The notes beneath the pieces are model-generated. The model worked only from the letters and a program-made list of their open reading frames with translations, had not been told where the DNA came from and did no database searches. 64,000 bases of DNA. Origin: Gemmatimonadota bacterium. GTDB lineage: Bacteria; Gemmatimonadota; Gemmatimonadetes; Longimicrobiales; Gaopeijiaceae. Shown one piece after another: positions 50,804-59,538 of this stretch. Within the stretch, counting starts at the first letter, position 1. Each line of letters opens with the position of its first letter. A program made the translations under genes and the position numbers. Location: assembly GCA_007121455.1 (NCBI GenBank), contig SKKN01000022.1, positions 1 to 64,000 of the forward strand, read 5' to 3'.

Positions 50804-51729
50804 CCCTCCTCCAGAGCTTCCTCGAACGCGGCTTCCAGGACGCGGGCGAGGGTGAGCTGCGGGGCCGGTGCCGCGTGGTCCGGGAAGCCCGGCATCTCCT
50901 CCAATCGGCGCACGTCCTCCTGGGTGCGACCGTCCCGCACGGCAGCCTGCGCGAACTCGAGGGCCACCGTGAGAAAGTCCCGATGGAAGAGGAGGTCGTC
51001 CTGCGTCCCCGTCACGCCGAAATCAGGGTGCCCGTGGCCGAAAATGTAGATTGTATCATCGTCGTGGATCCTCGCGACCTCTTCCAGAAGCTCGATCCAG
51101 CCGCGGATCGAGGCTCCGCCCGGCCGGTCGATGAACGGATAGAGACGGTTGAAGACGAGGTCTCCCATATGAACCACGTTCGCCCGCTCGAAGTGAACGG
51201 TGCAGTCGCCCCCGGTATGAGCGGGTCCGTAATGGCTCGCCCGCACGGTCTCGTCGCCCACCTCCACACTCCAACTCTCCTCAAAGGTGGATTCGGCATA
51301 CGTCTGATCCTCTTCCGTCCCAGCTTCGCGCGCTGCCTCCCGTTGTAGCTCCGGCACACGAGAGTGCGCGACGATCTCCCTCACCGCCGAGCGGAAGACG
51401 CCGTTCCCCGCCGTATGGTCCCCGTGATGATGGGTGTTGATCAGAACGTCCGCGGGAAGCGCGGCCCTTGATTCGAGGGCCTCGAGGCACTCCTGCGCAG
51501 TGTCCGGGAACTGACTGTCGACGACCACACATCCGTCGACGTTGACGAGCCACCCGATCGTCCCACCCCTCCCGCTGAACGTTCCCACTCCGCGCCGAAG
51601 CTCATCCAACCCCCGGGCCTCCCGCATCCGGGGCCCGGAGCCGAGCCCGTGCAAGGCGGGAGCGGGTAGGGCGGCCGCAAGCAGTCCTGCGGACGAAAGC
51701 TTCACGAAGTCTCGGCGAGTCCAGTCCAT
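50800..51729 (-). CDS. Tat-exported metallo-beta-lactamase-fold hydrolase
   Basis: The 309-residue protein has a twin-arginine signal (TRRDFVKLSSAGLLAAAL) and the metal-binding motif NTHHHGDHTAGNG (His100, His102, Asp104, His105), with further ligand candidates in HYGPAHTGGDC and GHGHPDFG. This places it among periplasmic MBL-fold hydrolases; the substrate is unknown. The ATG at 51729 is chosen for AGGAG six bases upstream; a further in-frame start at 51756 lacks support. It is followed by the broken hydrolase gene with ATGA overlap. Confidence 0.9.
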   Translation of the reverse strand: MDWTRRDFVKLSSAGLLAAALPAPALHGLGSGPRMREARGLDELRRGVGTFSGRGGTIGWLVNVDGCVVVDSQFPDTAQECLEALESRAALPADVLINTHHHGDHTAGNGVFRSAVREIVAHSRVPELQREAAREAGTEEDQTYAESTFEESWSVEVGDETVRASHYGPAHTGGDCTVHFERANVVHMGDLVFNRLYPFIDRPGGASIRGWIELLEEVARIHDDDTIYIFGHGHPDFGVTGTQDDLLFHRDFLTVALEFAQAAVRDGRTQEDVRRLEEMPGFPDHAAPAPQLTLARVLEAAFEEALEEG

Positions 51730-51837
51730 GTCCGTCTCCTTTCGAGCCAGTGGCATTTCAACATAGGCACCGCCCGGTGGGTTGAGAAAGCCGGCCGCTA
51801 AGGGCGAAAGGGGTGGCCCGTGCGCTCCGGGCTCGAC

Positions 51838-52902
51838 TCAGAATGTCGGGAACCGGTATCCCCGCTCCTGCAAGTCGTCTCTCCGGTCGTCGATCAGCCT
51901 GCGGATGGCCGTCACGGGGACGGAAAGCATGATCCCGTACTGGATTCGCGGCACTTCCTCCAGATAGACCGGCCCCTCGTACGGCTCGTCGGGATCGTGC
52001 TGTTCCACGGCACCTTCCGGGGGCACGATGCGGGCTTCGGACCGGGCCGAGGCCGCGCGCGCCATCCCGACCCATTCGAGGCTCCCGTCGTCCCCGCGGA
52101 CCGCGAGCACCGGCCCACCGCTCATGCCCTCGTTCCAGAGCCCGTCCACCACGAAGGAGTCGCTCTCGTCCCCGTACGACAGACTCACGATGCCGCGGGT
52201 CGCCATCGGGTAACCGCTGGGATGCCCCAGAACGTATACGAAGGCCCCCCAGGACAACCGGCCAGGGTCCCCGTTCGCCACCGGAAGCGGACGCACGGAT
52301 TCGATCTCCTCGTCCTCCGGATACTCGAACCCGATCAGTGCGACATCCGATTCGTCGTCGAATGCGAGGACCTCGAAGGTGGCGACGTCCGGCAACCCGA
52401 CGATCCAGTTCGACTGCCGCCGCTTGACGGAGAGCGAACGAATTCTCCGCCCATCCGACCCGTCCGCGACCCCCACCCCTTCGGAGCGATAGTACTCAGC
52501 CACGGTGTCTGGGTAGTGGACCGCGTGATTCGCGGTGACGAGGCCCACGTTGCGAGAGGTCACGGAGACCAGGACCGCGGTCGCAGAGCGGGTACGGGAA
52601 ATCGCGAGCGTATCGGTGGCTCTCTCCAGGATCGCGGGGTCGTCGAGCTCCGCCTCCGTGGGCGAAACCCCCTCCGGGAAAAGATAGGTATCGTACTCGA
52701 CGGCCACCATGATCCGCTTCACCGACCCGAGAGCCCGTCCGAGCTCGCCGGAGGTGTCCGTGATGGGAAAGCTCGTCTGGTAATGGGCCTGTGGGCCCCG
52801 GTCCAGCTCCACATACCGGGTGCATGCCGGAACGGCGGCCGCGGCCAGAGCGACAAGGAGAAGGCTCCCCGCAGCGGGAAGGACGCGCGATCCGTGGTTC
52901 AT
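51838..52902 (-). CDS. trypsin-like serine protease lipoprotein
   Basis: The 354-residue protein has a lipoprotein signal ending VPAC (Cys27). The chymotrypsin-fold catalytic triad is visible as His in VTANHAVHY, Asp in ESDVALIGFE and Ser in EGMSGGPVL. There is no PDZ domain, so it is not DegP-like. It should be a membrane-anchored extracytoplasmic protease. The gene lies 48 bases after a TPR lipoprotein gene in the same direction. Confidence 0.82.
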   Translation of the reverse strand: MNHGSRVLPAAGSLLLVALAAAAVPACTRYVELDRGPQAHYQTSFPITDTSGELGRALGSVKRIMVAVEYDTYLFPEGVSPTEAELDDPAILERATDTLAISRTRSATAVLVSVTSRNVGLVTANHAVHYPDTVAEYYRSEGVGVADGSDGRRIRSLSVKRRQSNWIVGLPDVATFEVLAFDDESDVALIGFEYPEDEEIESVRPLPVANGDPGRLSWGAFVYVLGHPSGYPMATRGIVSLSYGDESDSFVVDGLWNEGMSGGPVLAVRGDDGSLEWVGMARAASARSEARIVPPEGAVEQHDPDEPYEGPVYLEEVPRIQYGIMLSVPVTAIRRLIDDRRDDLQERGYRFPTF

Positions 52903-52950
52903 ATCGATCGCCTCCCGACCCGCCGCGACCGGTCGCGGCCGGATCGGAAT

Positions 52951-54588
52951 TCAATCCTCCAGGTAGCGCCGCGCTCGAAGGAGCTCGGGACGTTCCACAT
53001 CGGCCGCATCCATGAGATCGAGAAGAGCGGTGTAGTGCTCTCGGGCGCGGGCCCCCTCTCCCGCGAGCTCGGCGGCCTGGGCAGCCCCGGCCAGAGCACG
53101 GGCGCGGTTGGGCTCCCGCTCGAGCGTTCGCTCATAGGCCCCGAGCGCCTCCTCGTACCGCTGGAGATCCATGAGGAGGTCCGCGTGCAGCTCCCGCGCG
53201 GGGATCAGCGGCCCGGGCGTGACGGGGTGCTTCTCGACACGCGTCTCGATCTCTCCAGCCTCCTCCGCCATCCGCAGCGCGTCTTCCACCTCCCCCTGCA
53301 CATGAGCCACCCAGGCGGCGACAGTGAGGCGCTGCGCCTCCGTGCGCTCGGCCCAATCCTCCTCTCCCTGATCCCTCAATGCGTCGCGGATGCGAGCCAG
53401 GGCAGCAGCCTCTTCGGACGCCGCCACCACGTCGCCGGTGCGGGCGGCGCCAATCCCCCGGGCGAACCGCGTCACGGCCTCCTGCGGCGTCCCGGGCGCC
53501 GTTCGGACGGGGAGGACAGCCGCCTCGGGCCACCGGTCTCGCTCGAGGGCATATCGTGCGGGCATCGCGGCTCCGTTGTAGGAGAGGCCTCCCTCGACCC
53601 TCTCTGAGAACCGCTCCGCTTCCTCGAGGATGGCGGCCGCCGCGTCGTCCCTCCCCTGCTGGAGAAACCCGTACACCTTGTAGTCCCATGCATGCAGCCG
53701 GTGAGGAGAGTCCGGATGACCCGCCTCCGCGGACCGGCGGTTCATGTCGATCGATTCGTCCCAGTATCCGAGCCGGGTGTAGATGTGGGAGGGCATGTGA
53801 AGCGCGTGGGGCGCGTCCGGTGCGATCTCCTCGTATGCCCGTGCCGCGGCCAGCCCTCGCTCCGCGAGCTGTGGCGTGTCGTACGCGTGGATGATGTAGT
53901 GCGCCAGACCCGGGTGCCTCGGATGTTGTTCGAAGAGCGGCTCCATCAATTCGGCGGCCCTCATCTGGCGCTCGAACGTTTGATCTCCTGGGGAAGCGTT
54001 TGCCGTCACCTCTCGCGCGAAGAAGATCGTCGCCTCCCAGTCGTCGGGGTGCTCCTGACGGAGCCGGTCCATCACCTCCTCGTACCGAAGCATCCGACTC
54101 CGGTAGTCCTCCGAGTCGTGGTCGCGAAAGAAAGCGATCACGGCCTCCACGTACCCATCCTCCCGTTCGGTGCCCCCTCCCAGTTCGCGCGCCCGCTCGG
54201 CCGCGGCCAGTCCGGCCTCATCACCGCCCGGGGGCACCGGGCCCGCGAACGGATTCCCCCGATGGCTCATCGCGATTCCCCAATGGGCCATGGCGCAGGA
54301 CGGATCGTCCTCGGCGACCTGTTCGAACGCGTTCCGGGACTCGGTGAAGTAAAAGGAATGAAGGAGAGCGATGCCCTCTTCGAACCGGGGCTGAACCTCC
54401 TCCGCACATGAGGTGGGGAAGGTCACTTCGCCGAGCTCGCGACCCCCCGGATCTCCATGATCCCCATGCGCGGAATGAGCCGCATCGTCATTGCCGGAGC
54501 CGAGCTGCGCGTCCTCCCCACCACAACCCCAGAGAAGAATCAGCGTGAATAGGACGAAGGGTGTCGCCCGCAGTGCTCGAAGCGTCAT
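52951..54588 (-). CDS. TPR-repeat lipoprotein
   Basis: The 545-residue protein has a lipoprotein signal ending WGC (Cys22), a His/Asp-rich linker (HSAHGDHGDPG), then a TPR-type body starting EVQPRFEEGIALLHSFYFTESRNAFEQ and DPSCAMAHWGIAMSH. Further TPR-like helical pairs run to the C-terminus, including RYEEALGAYERTLEREPNRARAL. Conserved HAYDTPQLAERGL and HMPSHIYTRLGYWDES suggest a specific family seen in environmental genomes. Function unknown. The ATG at 54588 is used; the reading frame is open further but lacks a signal. Confidence 0.82.
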   Translation of the reverse strand: MTLRALRATPFVLFTLILLWGCGGEDAQLGSGNDDAAHSAHGDHGDPGGRELGEVTFPTSCAEEVQPRFEEGIALLHSFYFTESRNAFEQVAEDDPSCAMAHWGIAMSHRGNPFAGPVPPGGDEAGLAAAERARELGGGTEREDGYVEAVIAFFRDHDSEDYRSRMLRYEEVMDRLRQEHPDDWEATIFFAREVTANASPGDQTFERQMRAAELMEPLFEQHPRHPGLAHYIIHAYDTPQLAERGLAAARAYEEIAPDAPHALHMPSHIYTRLGYWDESIDMNRRSAEAGHPDSPHRLHAWDYKVYGFLQQGRDDAAAAILEEAERFSERVEGGLSYNGAAMPARYALERDRWPEAAVLPVRTAPGTPQEAVTRFARGIGAARTGDVVAASEEAAALARIRDALRDQGEEDWAERTEAQRLTVAAWVAHVQGEVEDALRMAEEAGEIETRVEKHPVTPGPLIPARELHADLLMDLQRYEEALGAYERTLEREPNRARALAGAAQAAELAGEGARAREHYTALLDLMDAADVERPELLRARRYLED

Positions 54589-55002
54589 GCGATCTGAGAT
54601 GGACGCCCCGGAAAAGGGGAGAAACGGCCGGAACGGGCTGAGCAACTTCGGAAACACGGATCGCCTCCGGAGGAGTTGGATGCGGCGAAGCTCGATTCGA
54701 ACTTCCCAACCTCTTCGATCATAGCTCGAACGACCATGGGAAAGAAAGCCTGGGAGATAGAACGCCCCGCACCGGGGGGGGACCGGGAGCCGCACGCACA
54801 GGCCTCCTTCCTCGTGCCGCGAGCGCCCCGCACCATGGGGGCGGAAGACCGGGGTCGGCCAGACCCCCGCACGTCGACACGGGACTTTCTCGTCGCGGCG
54901 GCTTATCTTTCGAAGGAGGACTCTCCGCACAGCCAGCCCCACCGAGGCCACGGCGGGTCCCGCTCACATACTTTGACACAACCATTGCCAAGGAGGCAGC
55001 CG
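54589..55002. other. 414-base divergent intergenic region before infC
   Basis: Separates the minus-strand TPR lipoprotein gene from infC. On the minus strand a TATGAT hexamer (54723-54718) is a possible -10, with only a weak -35. On the plus side I see no convincing promoter; TTGACA at 54973 is too close to the infC ribosome binding site to serve infC. No reading frame with protein-like composition was found. Confidence 0.5.
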
Positions 55003-55005
55003 ATT
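54991..55005 (+). promoter_or_regulatory. infC ribosome binding site and AUU start codon
   Basis: AGGAGG at 54991-54996 is followed after six bases by ATT at 55003-55005. No ATG, GTG or TTG lies at a workable distance in frame. AUU starts on infC are used in E. coli, where IF-3 rejects its own start codon and so limits its own synthesis; the same control is likely here. Confidence 0.8.
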
Positions 55006-55515
55006 TCCAGTCCCCGAGTAAACGAACAGATCCGCATCAGCCCCGTCCGCCTCATCGACGCGGACGGCGAGCAGGTGGGCATCGTCTCGCTCGACGCCGC
55101 ACGGCAGAAGGCGGCCGAGGCGGAGCTCGACCTCGTGGAGGTCGCGGAGGACGCTCGCCCCCCCGTCGTGAAGATCATGGATTGGGGGCGACACCAGTAC
55201 GAGCAGCAGAAGAAGGCCCGGGAAGCCCGGAAGAACCAGAAGACCCAGGAGATCAAGGAGGTCCAGCTCCGTCCCAGGACGGACGACCACGACTTCGAGA
55301 CGAAGCTCAAGAGGGCGCGGAGGTTCCTGGAGGACGGCAACATCGTCCGAATCGTGCTCCGGTTCCGCGGCAGGGAGCTGCGACGCCCGGAGGTCGGGGT
55401 GGAGACCCTCGAGAGGATGCTCGAGTCGACTCGGGATCTGGCGAAGGTCGAGAACTTCTCGAAGCGGATCGAAGGACGGCGTCTCGTGGCCGTTCTCGAG
55501 CCTCGTTCGGACTGA
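55003..55515 (+). CDS. infC: translation initiation factor IF-3 (AUU start)
   Basis: Binds the 30S subunit and checks start-codon pairing. From the AUU codon the protein is 170 residues, normal for the family, with N-terminal RVNEQIRISPVRLID, the linker YEQQKKAREARKNQK, the C-domain IKEVQLRPRTDDHDFETKL and a standard end in LEPRSD. It is not followed by rpmI and rplT as in many bacteria; the next gene encodes a PIG-L protein. Confidence 0.95.
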   Translation: MSSPRVNEQIRISPVRLIDADGEQVGIVSLDAARQKAAEAELDLVEVAEDARPPVVKIMDWGRHQYEQQKKAREARKNQKTQEIKEVQLRPRTDDHDFETKLKRARRFLEDGNIVRIVLRFRGRELRRPEVGVETLERMLESTRDLAKVENFSKRIEGRRLVAVLEPRSD

Positions 55516-55582
55516 CCCCGGAAAAGCCCCCGCGAACGGGCCAACCTTCCCTCGTAGACGAGCCAGGGGTAGCTTGAGCCCC

Positions 55583-58492
55583 ATGAAGCGACCTCATCCT
55601 CCGTGCCATCGACCTCGAAGAGGGTCTCCGACGCGGCACCGTCCGGTGCGACGCCGGGGGACGGGAGGAGGACTCCGGGTGCGCCTGGGCAGGGGTGCGC
55701 TCGCACTCCTGGCACTCCTGATCATCGGCCCTCCCACCGGACTGCTCGCACAGGTCGGAGGGGCGGGCTCGGGGGCTGTCGACGTCGCCCTGCTCCTTCG
55801 CCAGCTCGATGGTGAGAAGCGCGTCCTGATGATCGGCGCGCACCCAGACGACGAGGACACGAGCCTGCTCACCGCGCTCGCGCGCGGGCAGGGGGCGCGC
55901 ACAGCCTATCTCTCCCTGAGCAGGGGCGAAGGCGGGCAGAACCTGATCGGCCCCGAGCTGGGTGAAGGGCTCGGCCTGATTCGGACGGGCGAGCTTCTCG
56001 CCGCACGGTCCATCGACGGAGCCGAGCAGTATTTCACTCGCGCGTTCGACTTCGGCTTCTCGAAGACCGCGGAGGAGACCTTCCGCCATTGGCCTCGTGA
56101 AGAGCTGCTCCGCGATGTCGTCTGGATCGTACGCTCGTTCCGCCCGCACGTGATCCTGTCCATCTTCCACGGCACCCCCCAGGACGGACACGGACAGCAT
56201 CAAGCCGCCGGCGTCGTCGCACACGAAGCCTTCGAGGCCGCAGCCGACTCCTCCCGCTTTCCCGACCAGCTCGGTGGCGACATCGAGCCATGGCGGCCGC
56301 TGAAGCTCTACCGTCTGGTTCGTCGGGATCCGAAGTCCGCAACGGTCCGGATCGACACCGGCGCAATGGATCCCCTGCTGGGACGATCCTTTTTCCAGGT
56401 CGCGATGGAGAGTCGAAGCCAGCATCGCTCACAGGACATGGGGACGGCGCAGACTCCCGGGCCGCGCACCGCTGGGGCAGCCCTCGTGGAGAGCCGTGTT
56501 TCCCTGCCTGAGGAAGGGGAAACAGGAATCTTCACGGGAGTCGACACCGCGCTGGTCCAAATCGCTCGTCTCGCGGGGGCGGCTGAAGGCGGTGAGCTTC
56601 TGGACGCGGTGGGAGCCTATCGCGAAGCGCTCCGGGATGCCCGGGAACGGCTGCACGTCGAGGACCCCGGGCGCTCCGTGGACCCTCTCCTACGGGCGGA
56701 AGAGAGCCTGCGCCTCATGGGGGAGCTCGCGGGCGGAATCCGTGCCGGAGGAGAGGCGAACGAACTGGTTCGTATCCTGGAGGCTCGGCGCCACGGGATC
56801 TCGAGGGCCGTTCTCTCCGCCGCTTCGATCGTGGTGGACATCCGGCTGGATCGGGAGCGCCTCGTTCCCGGAGAGGAAGCGGAGCTCGAGGTCCTGGTCT
56901 GGAACGGCGGCCACCGGAAGCTCGAAGTCGAAGGAGTCGACGTCGGCACTCCGGCGCGCTGGGGGGTGCGGAGCGAGCCCGCCGCGTCTCATCGGGAGGA
57001 GGTCCGCCGTGAGGAAGGGGGAGAAGGGCCCGCGCTCTTCCAAAGTCCGACGGGGATCGTGCTACCGGTGCCGGCGCTCCCGACGCCCGTCGAGCCTGTA
57101 TCCGTCGCGCCCGGAGCACTCCAGCGCTGGACCTACCGGATCTCGGTGCCGGAGGATGAGGAGCCTTCCAGCCTCTACTTCCTCCGGGAGGACCGGGAGG
57201 GCAGCCTGTACCGGTGGCCGGATGCCGCCGATCTCCGGGGCCGGGCGATCGATCCGGCTCCCGTGACCGGACGTCTGGCACTCCGGGTGGACGGACAACG
57301 GATCCGCGCAGTGGAACGGGAGGCCGAGCACGTCGTCGTCGACAAGGCGGTGGGCGAATTCCGGGTCCCTGTTTTCGTGACCCCGGCCCTGGCGGTCGAG
57401 GTGGAGCCGGACGCAATGGCATGGCCCGAGGCGCACGTGGCCTCCCGTACGGTGACGGTGCGGGTCACAAATCATGCGGGAGCCATCCGGGAGGCCGAGT
57501 TGAGCATGGCGGTCCCGAACGGATGGACGGTGGAGCCTGCAACCCACGCGGTGCGCCTGGCTCCGAGCGGGGGAGACGAGACGAGGGCGTTCCGAATCCA
57601 TCCGGCGGAGAATGCCCCGTCCGGAGCCGCCCGCTTCCAGGTGCGCGCGCGTTTGGGGGCGCGCGCCTACTCCGAGAGGTTCACGCTCGTGGACTATCCG
57701 CACCTCGATCCGGCTCCGTTCCGCACGGACGCGGAGCTTCGAGTCTCCCGCTTCCCGGTGGAGGTCGCGGAAGGAGTCCGAGTCGGGTACGTGATGGGCC
57801 CCGGCGACGCAGGGGTACGGGCCCTCGAAGACCTCGGAGTGGCCGTGCAGCCGCTGAGCCCGACCGAGATCCGCTCCGGCGACCTGGACCGCTTCGACGT
57901 GGTCGTCCTCGGAGTCCGCGCCTATGAGACCCGCACCGACCTGATCGCTTCGAACCAGAGGCTCCTGGACTTCGCGAGCCGCGGCGGCACGGTGATCGTG
58001 CAGTACAACAAGTACGAGTACCCGGACGGTGGCTTTGCTCCCTATCCGCTCGCAATGCGGCGGCCACACGACCGGGTGACCGACCCGGAGGCGGCGGTGA
58101 CCTTCCTGGACTCCGACCACCCTCTCCTATCCACCCCGAACCGCATCACCTCCAACGATTTCGACGGCTGGACGCAGGAGCGGGGGCTCTACTTCCTGAG
58201 CGAATGGGACGATCGCTATACCCCTCTCCTCGAGATGGCCGACCCCGGGGAGGAGCCGAACCACGGTTCGCTCGTCGTCACGCAGGTGGGCGACGGCGCC
58301 TATGTGTACACCGGCCTCGCACTCTTCAGGCAGCTTCCGGCTGGCGTGCCGGGCGCCTTCCGGCTCCTCGCGAACCTGGTCTCTTTGACCGGAAACGATC
58401 TCAGGGAGAGAGCGGAAGAGGAGGCTGAAGACGACCCGGGACGGAGCGAGGCGGCTTCCGCTGGCGACTGCGAGTCGTCGGAGACCCCTTGA
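55583..58492 (+). CDS. large exported PIG-L family deacetylase
   Basis: The 969-residue protein has an Arg-rich N-terminus, a hydrophobic segment (about 40-56) that looks like a signal or anchor, and a PIG-L/LmbE domain (about 78-300) with the zinc motif AHPDDE (86-91) and the later HGQHQAAG. PIG-L enzymes remove N-acetyl groups from sugars. The following ~650 residues include beta-rich parts with NGGHRKLEVEGV and a C-terminal ThuA/glutamine-amidotransferase-like region (VGYVMGPGDAG, DVVVLGVRAYETR, GGTVIVQYN). The combination is common in environmental Bacteroidota and Gemmatimonadota. Start ATG 55583 or TTG 55574. Confidence 0.85.
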   Translation: MKRPHPPCHRPRRGSPTRHRPVRRRGTGGGLRVRLGRGALALLALLIIGPPTGLLAQVGGAGSGAVDVALLLRQLDGEKRVLMIGAHPDDEDTSLLTALARGQGARTAYLSLSRGEGGQNLIGPELGEGLGLIRTGELLAARSIDGAEQYFTRAFDFGFSKTAEETFRHWPREELLRDVVWIVRSFRPHVILSIFHGTPQDGHGQHQAAGVVAHEAFEAAADSSRFPDQLGGDIEPWRPLKLYRLVRRDPKSATVRIDTGAMDPLLGRSFFQVAMESRSQHRSQDMGTAQTPGPRTAGAALVESRVSLPEEGETGIFTGVDTALVQIARLAGAAEGGELLDAVGAYREALRDARERLHVEDPGRSVDPLLRAEESLRLMGELAGGIRAGGEANELVRILEARRHGISRAVLSAASIVVDIRLDRERLVPGEEAELEVLVWNGGHRKLEVEGVDVGTPARWGVRSEPAASHREEVRREEGGEGPALFQSPTGIVLPVPALPTPVEPVSVAPGALQRWTYRISVPEDEEPSSLYFLREDREGSLYRWPDAADLRGRAIDPAPVTGRLALRVDGQRIRAVEREAEHVVVDKAVGEFRVPVFVTPALAVEVEPDAMAWPEAHVASRTVTVRVTNHAGAIREAELSMAVPNGWTVEPATHAVRLAPSGGDETRAFRIHPAENAPSGAARFQVRARLGARAYSERFTLVDYPHLDPAPFRTDAELRVSRFPVEVAEGVRVGYVMGPGDAGVRALEDLGVAVQPLSPTEIRSGDLDRFDVVVLGVRAYETRTDLIASNQRLLDFASRGGTVIVQYNKYEYPDGGFAPYPLAMRRPHDRVTDPEAAVTFLDSDHPLLSTPNRITSNDFDGWTQERGLYFLSEWDDRYTPLLEMADPGEEPNHGSLVVTQVGDGAYVYTGLALFRQLPAGVPGAFRLLANLVSLTGNDLRERAEEEAEDDPGRSEAASAGDCESSETP

Positions 58493-59538
58493 AGAAGGCG
58501 GCCACCACCCTGTTGGCGGCGGCTCTCCTCCTCGCCCCGGTCCCAGGGTGCGGCCCGGACGGCGACGTGCTCGTCGTGTACACTCCTCACGGGCGGGACC
58601 TCCTCGAGCACTTCGGGGAGGGCTTCGAGGCCCGGCACCCCGGAGTGCAGGTCCACTGGCTCGACATGGGGTCCCAGGAGGTCCTCGAGCGACTCCGCTC
58701 CGAGCGCGCAAATCCGCAGGCGGACGTCTGGTGGGGGGCACCGGACGACATGTTCATCCGAGCCGCCGAGGACGGGCTTCTCGCGAGCTTTCCTCCGTCC
58801 TGGGCCGAGCATCTCGCCGAGGACCACATGGACCCCGAAAGCCGCTGGTTCGCGACCTTCTTGACGCCGGAGGTGATCGCGTACAACTCGGCGGCCGTGC
58901 CCCGGAGTGAGGCGCCTCGCGACTGGAACGACGTGCTCGACCCCCGCTGGCGCGACCAGGTCCTCATTCGAGAGCCTCTAGCGTCCGGAACGATGCGCGC
59001 GATTTTTGCCGCGATCATCTACCGTGAGTCGGAAGGGACGGGAGATCCGACCGCCGGCTACGACTGGCTCCTTCGCCTCGACGCACAGACGAAGGAATAC
59101 GTGCTCAACCCCACACTCCTCTACCAGAAGCTGGCTCGTCAGGAGGGGCTCGTGACCCTCTGGAACATGCCGGATATCGAAACGCTCAAAGCGACGACGG
59201 ATTTCCCCATCGACTACACGATCCCCGAAGGGGGAACGCCGGTCGTCGTCGACGGGATCGCGGTGGTGCACGGGGCGCCAAGCCCCGAGCTCGCGCAGGC
59301 GTTCGTGGAATACGTGGGAAGTGAAGAAGCTTTGCAGGAAGCCGCGGAGCACTTCTTCCGGATTCCGGCCCGCACCGACCTCGACCCTGCAGGCCTCCCG
59401 GAGTGGCTCAGGGAGGCGCTTCCCCGGATCCGTCCCATGGAGGTCGAAAGGGCGACCCTCCTCGAGCAGACGCCCGTATGGATGCGCCACTGGGACGCCA
59501 ACATCCGGAGGCGCGGCCAGGCTCAGGGGTACGAGTGA
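58489..59538 (+). CDS. iron-type ABC transporter substrate-binding lipoprotein
   Basis: The 349-residue protein has a lipoprotein signal ending VPGC (Cys21) and the fold of Fe(III)/spermidine-putrescine-type binding proteins: VVYTPHGRDLLEHFGEGFEARHPG, VWWGAPDDMFIRAAEDGLL, ATFLTPEVIAYNS, DWNDVLDPRWRDQV, and the late GIAVVHGAPSPELAQAFVEYV. It delivers the ligand to the ABC transporter encoded next. Iron is the most likely ligand by family, but it is not proved by the sequence. TTG start overlapping the previous stop (TTGA). Confidence 0.87.
   Translation: MKKAATTLLAAALLLAPVPGCGPDGDVLVVYTPHGRDLLEHFGEGFEARHPGVQVHWLDMGSQEVLERLRSERANPQADVWWGAPDDMFIRAAEDGLLASFPPSWAEHLAEDHMDPESRWFATFLTPEVIAYNSAAVPRSEAPRDWNDVLDPRWRDQVLIREPLASGTMRAIFAAIIYRESEGTGDPTAGYDWLLRLDAQTKEYVLNPTLLYQKLARQEGLVTLWNMPDIETLKATTDFPIDYTIPEGGTPVVVDGIAVVHGAPSPELAQAFVEYVGSEEALQEAAEHFFRIPARTDLDPAGLPEWLREALPRIRPMEVERATLLEQTPVWMRHWDANIRRRGQAQGYE

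Noticed and set aside
54973-54978. TTGACA just before infC as a -35 element
   Set aside because: A -10 at the normal distance would fall in the infC ribosome binding site, and none is seen.
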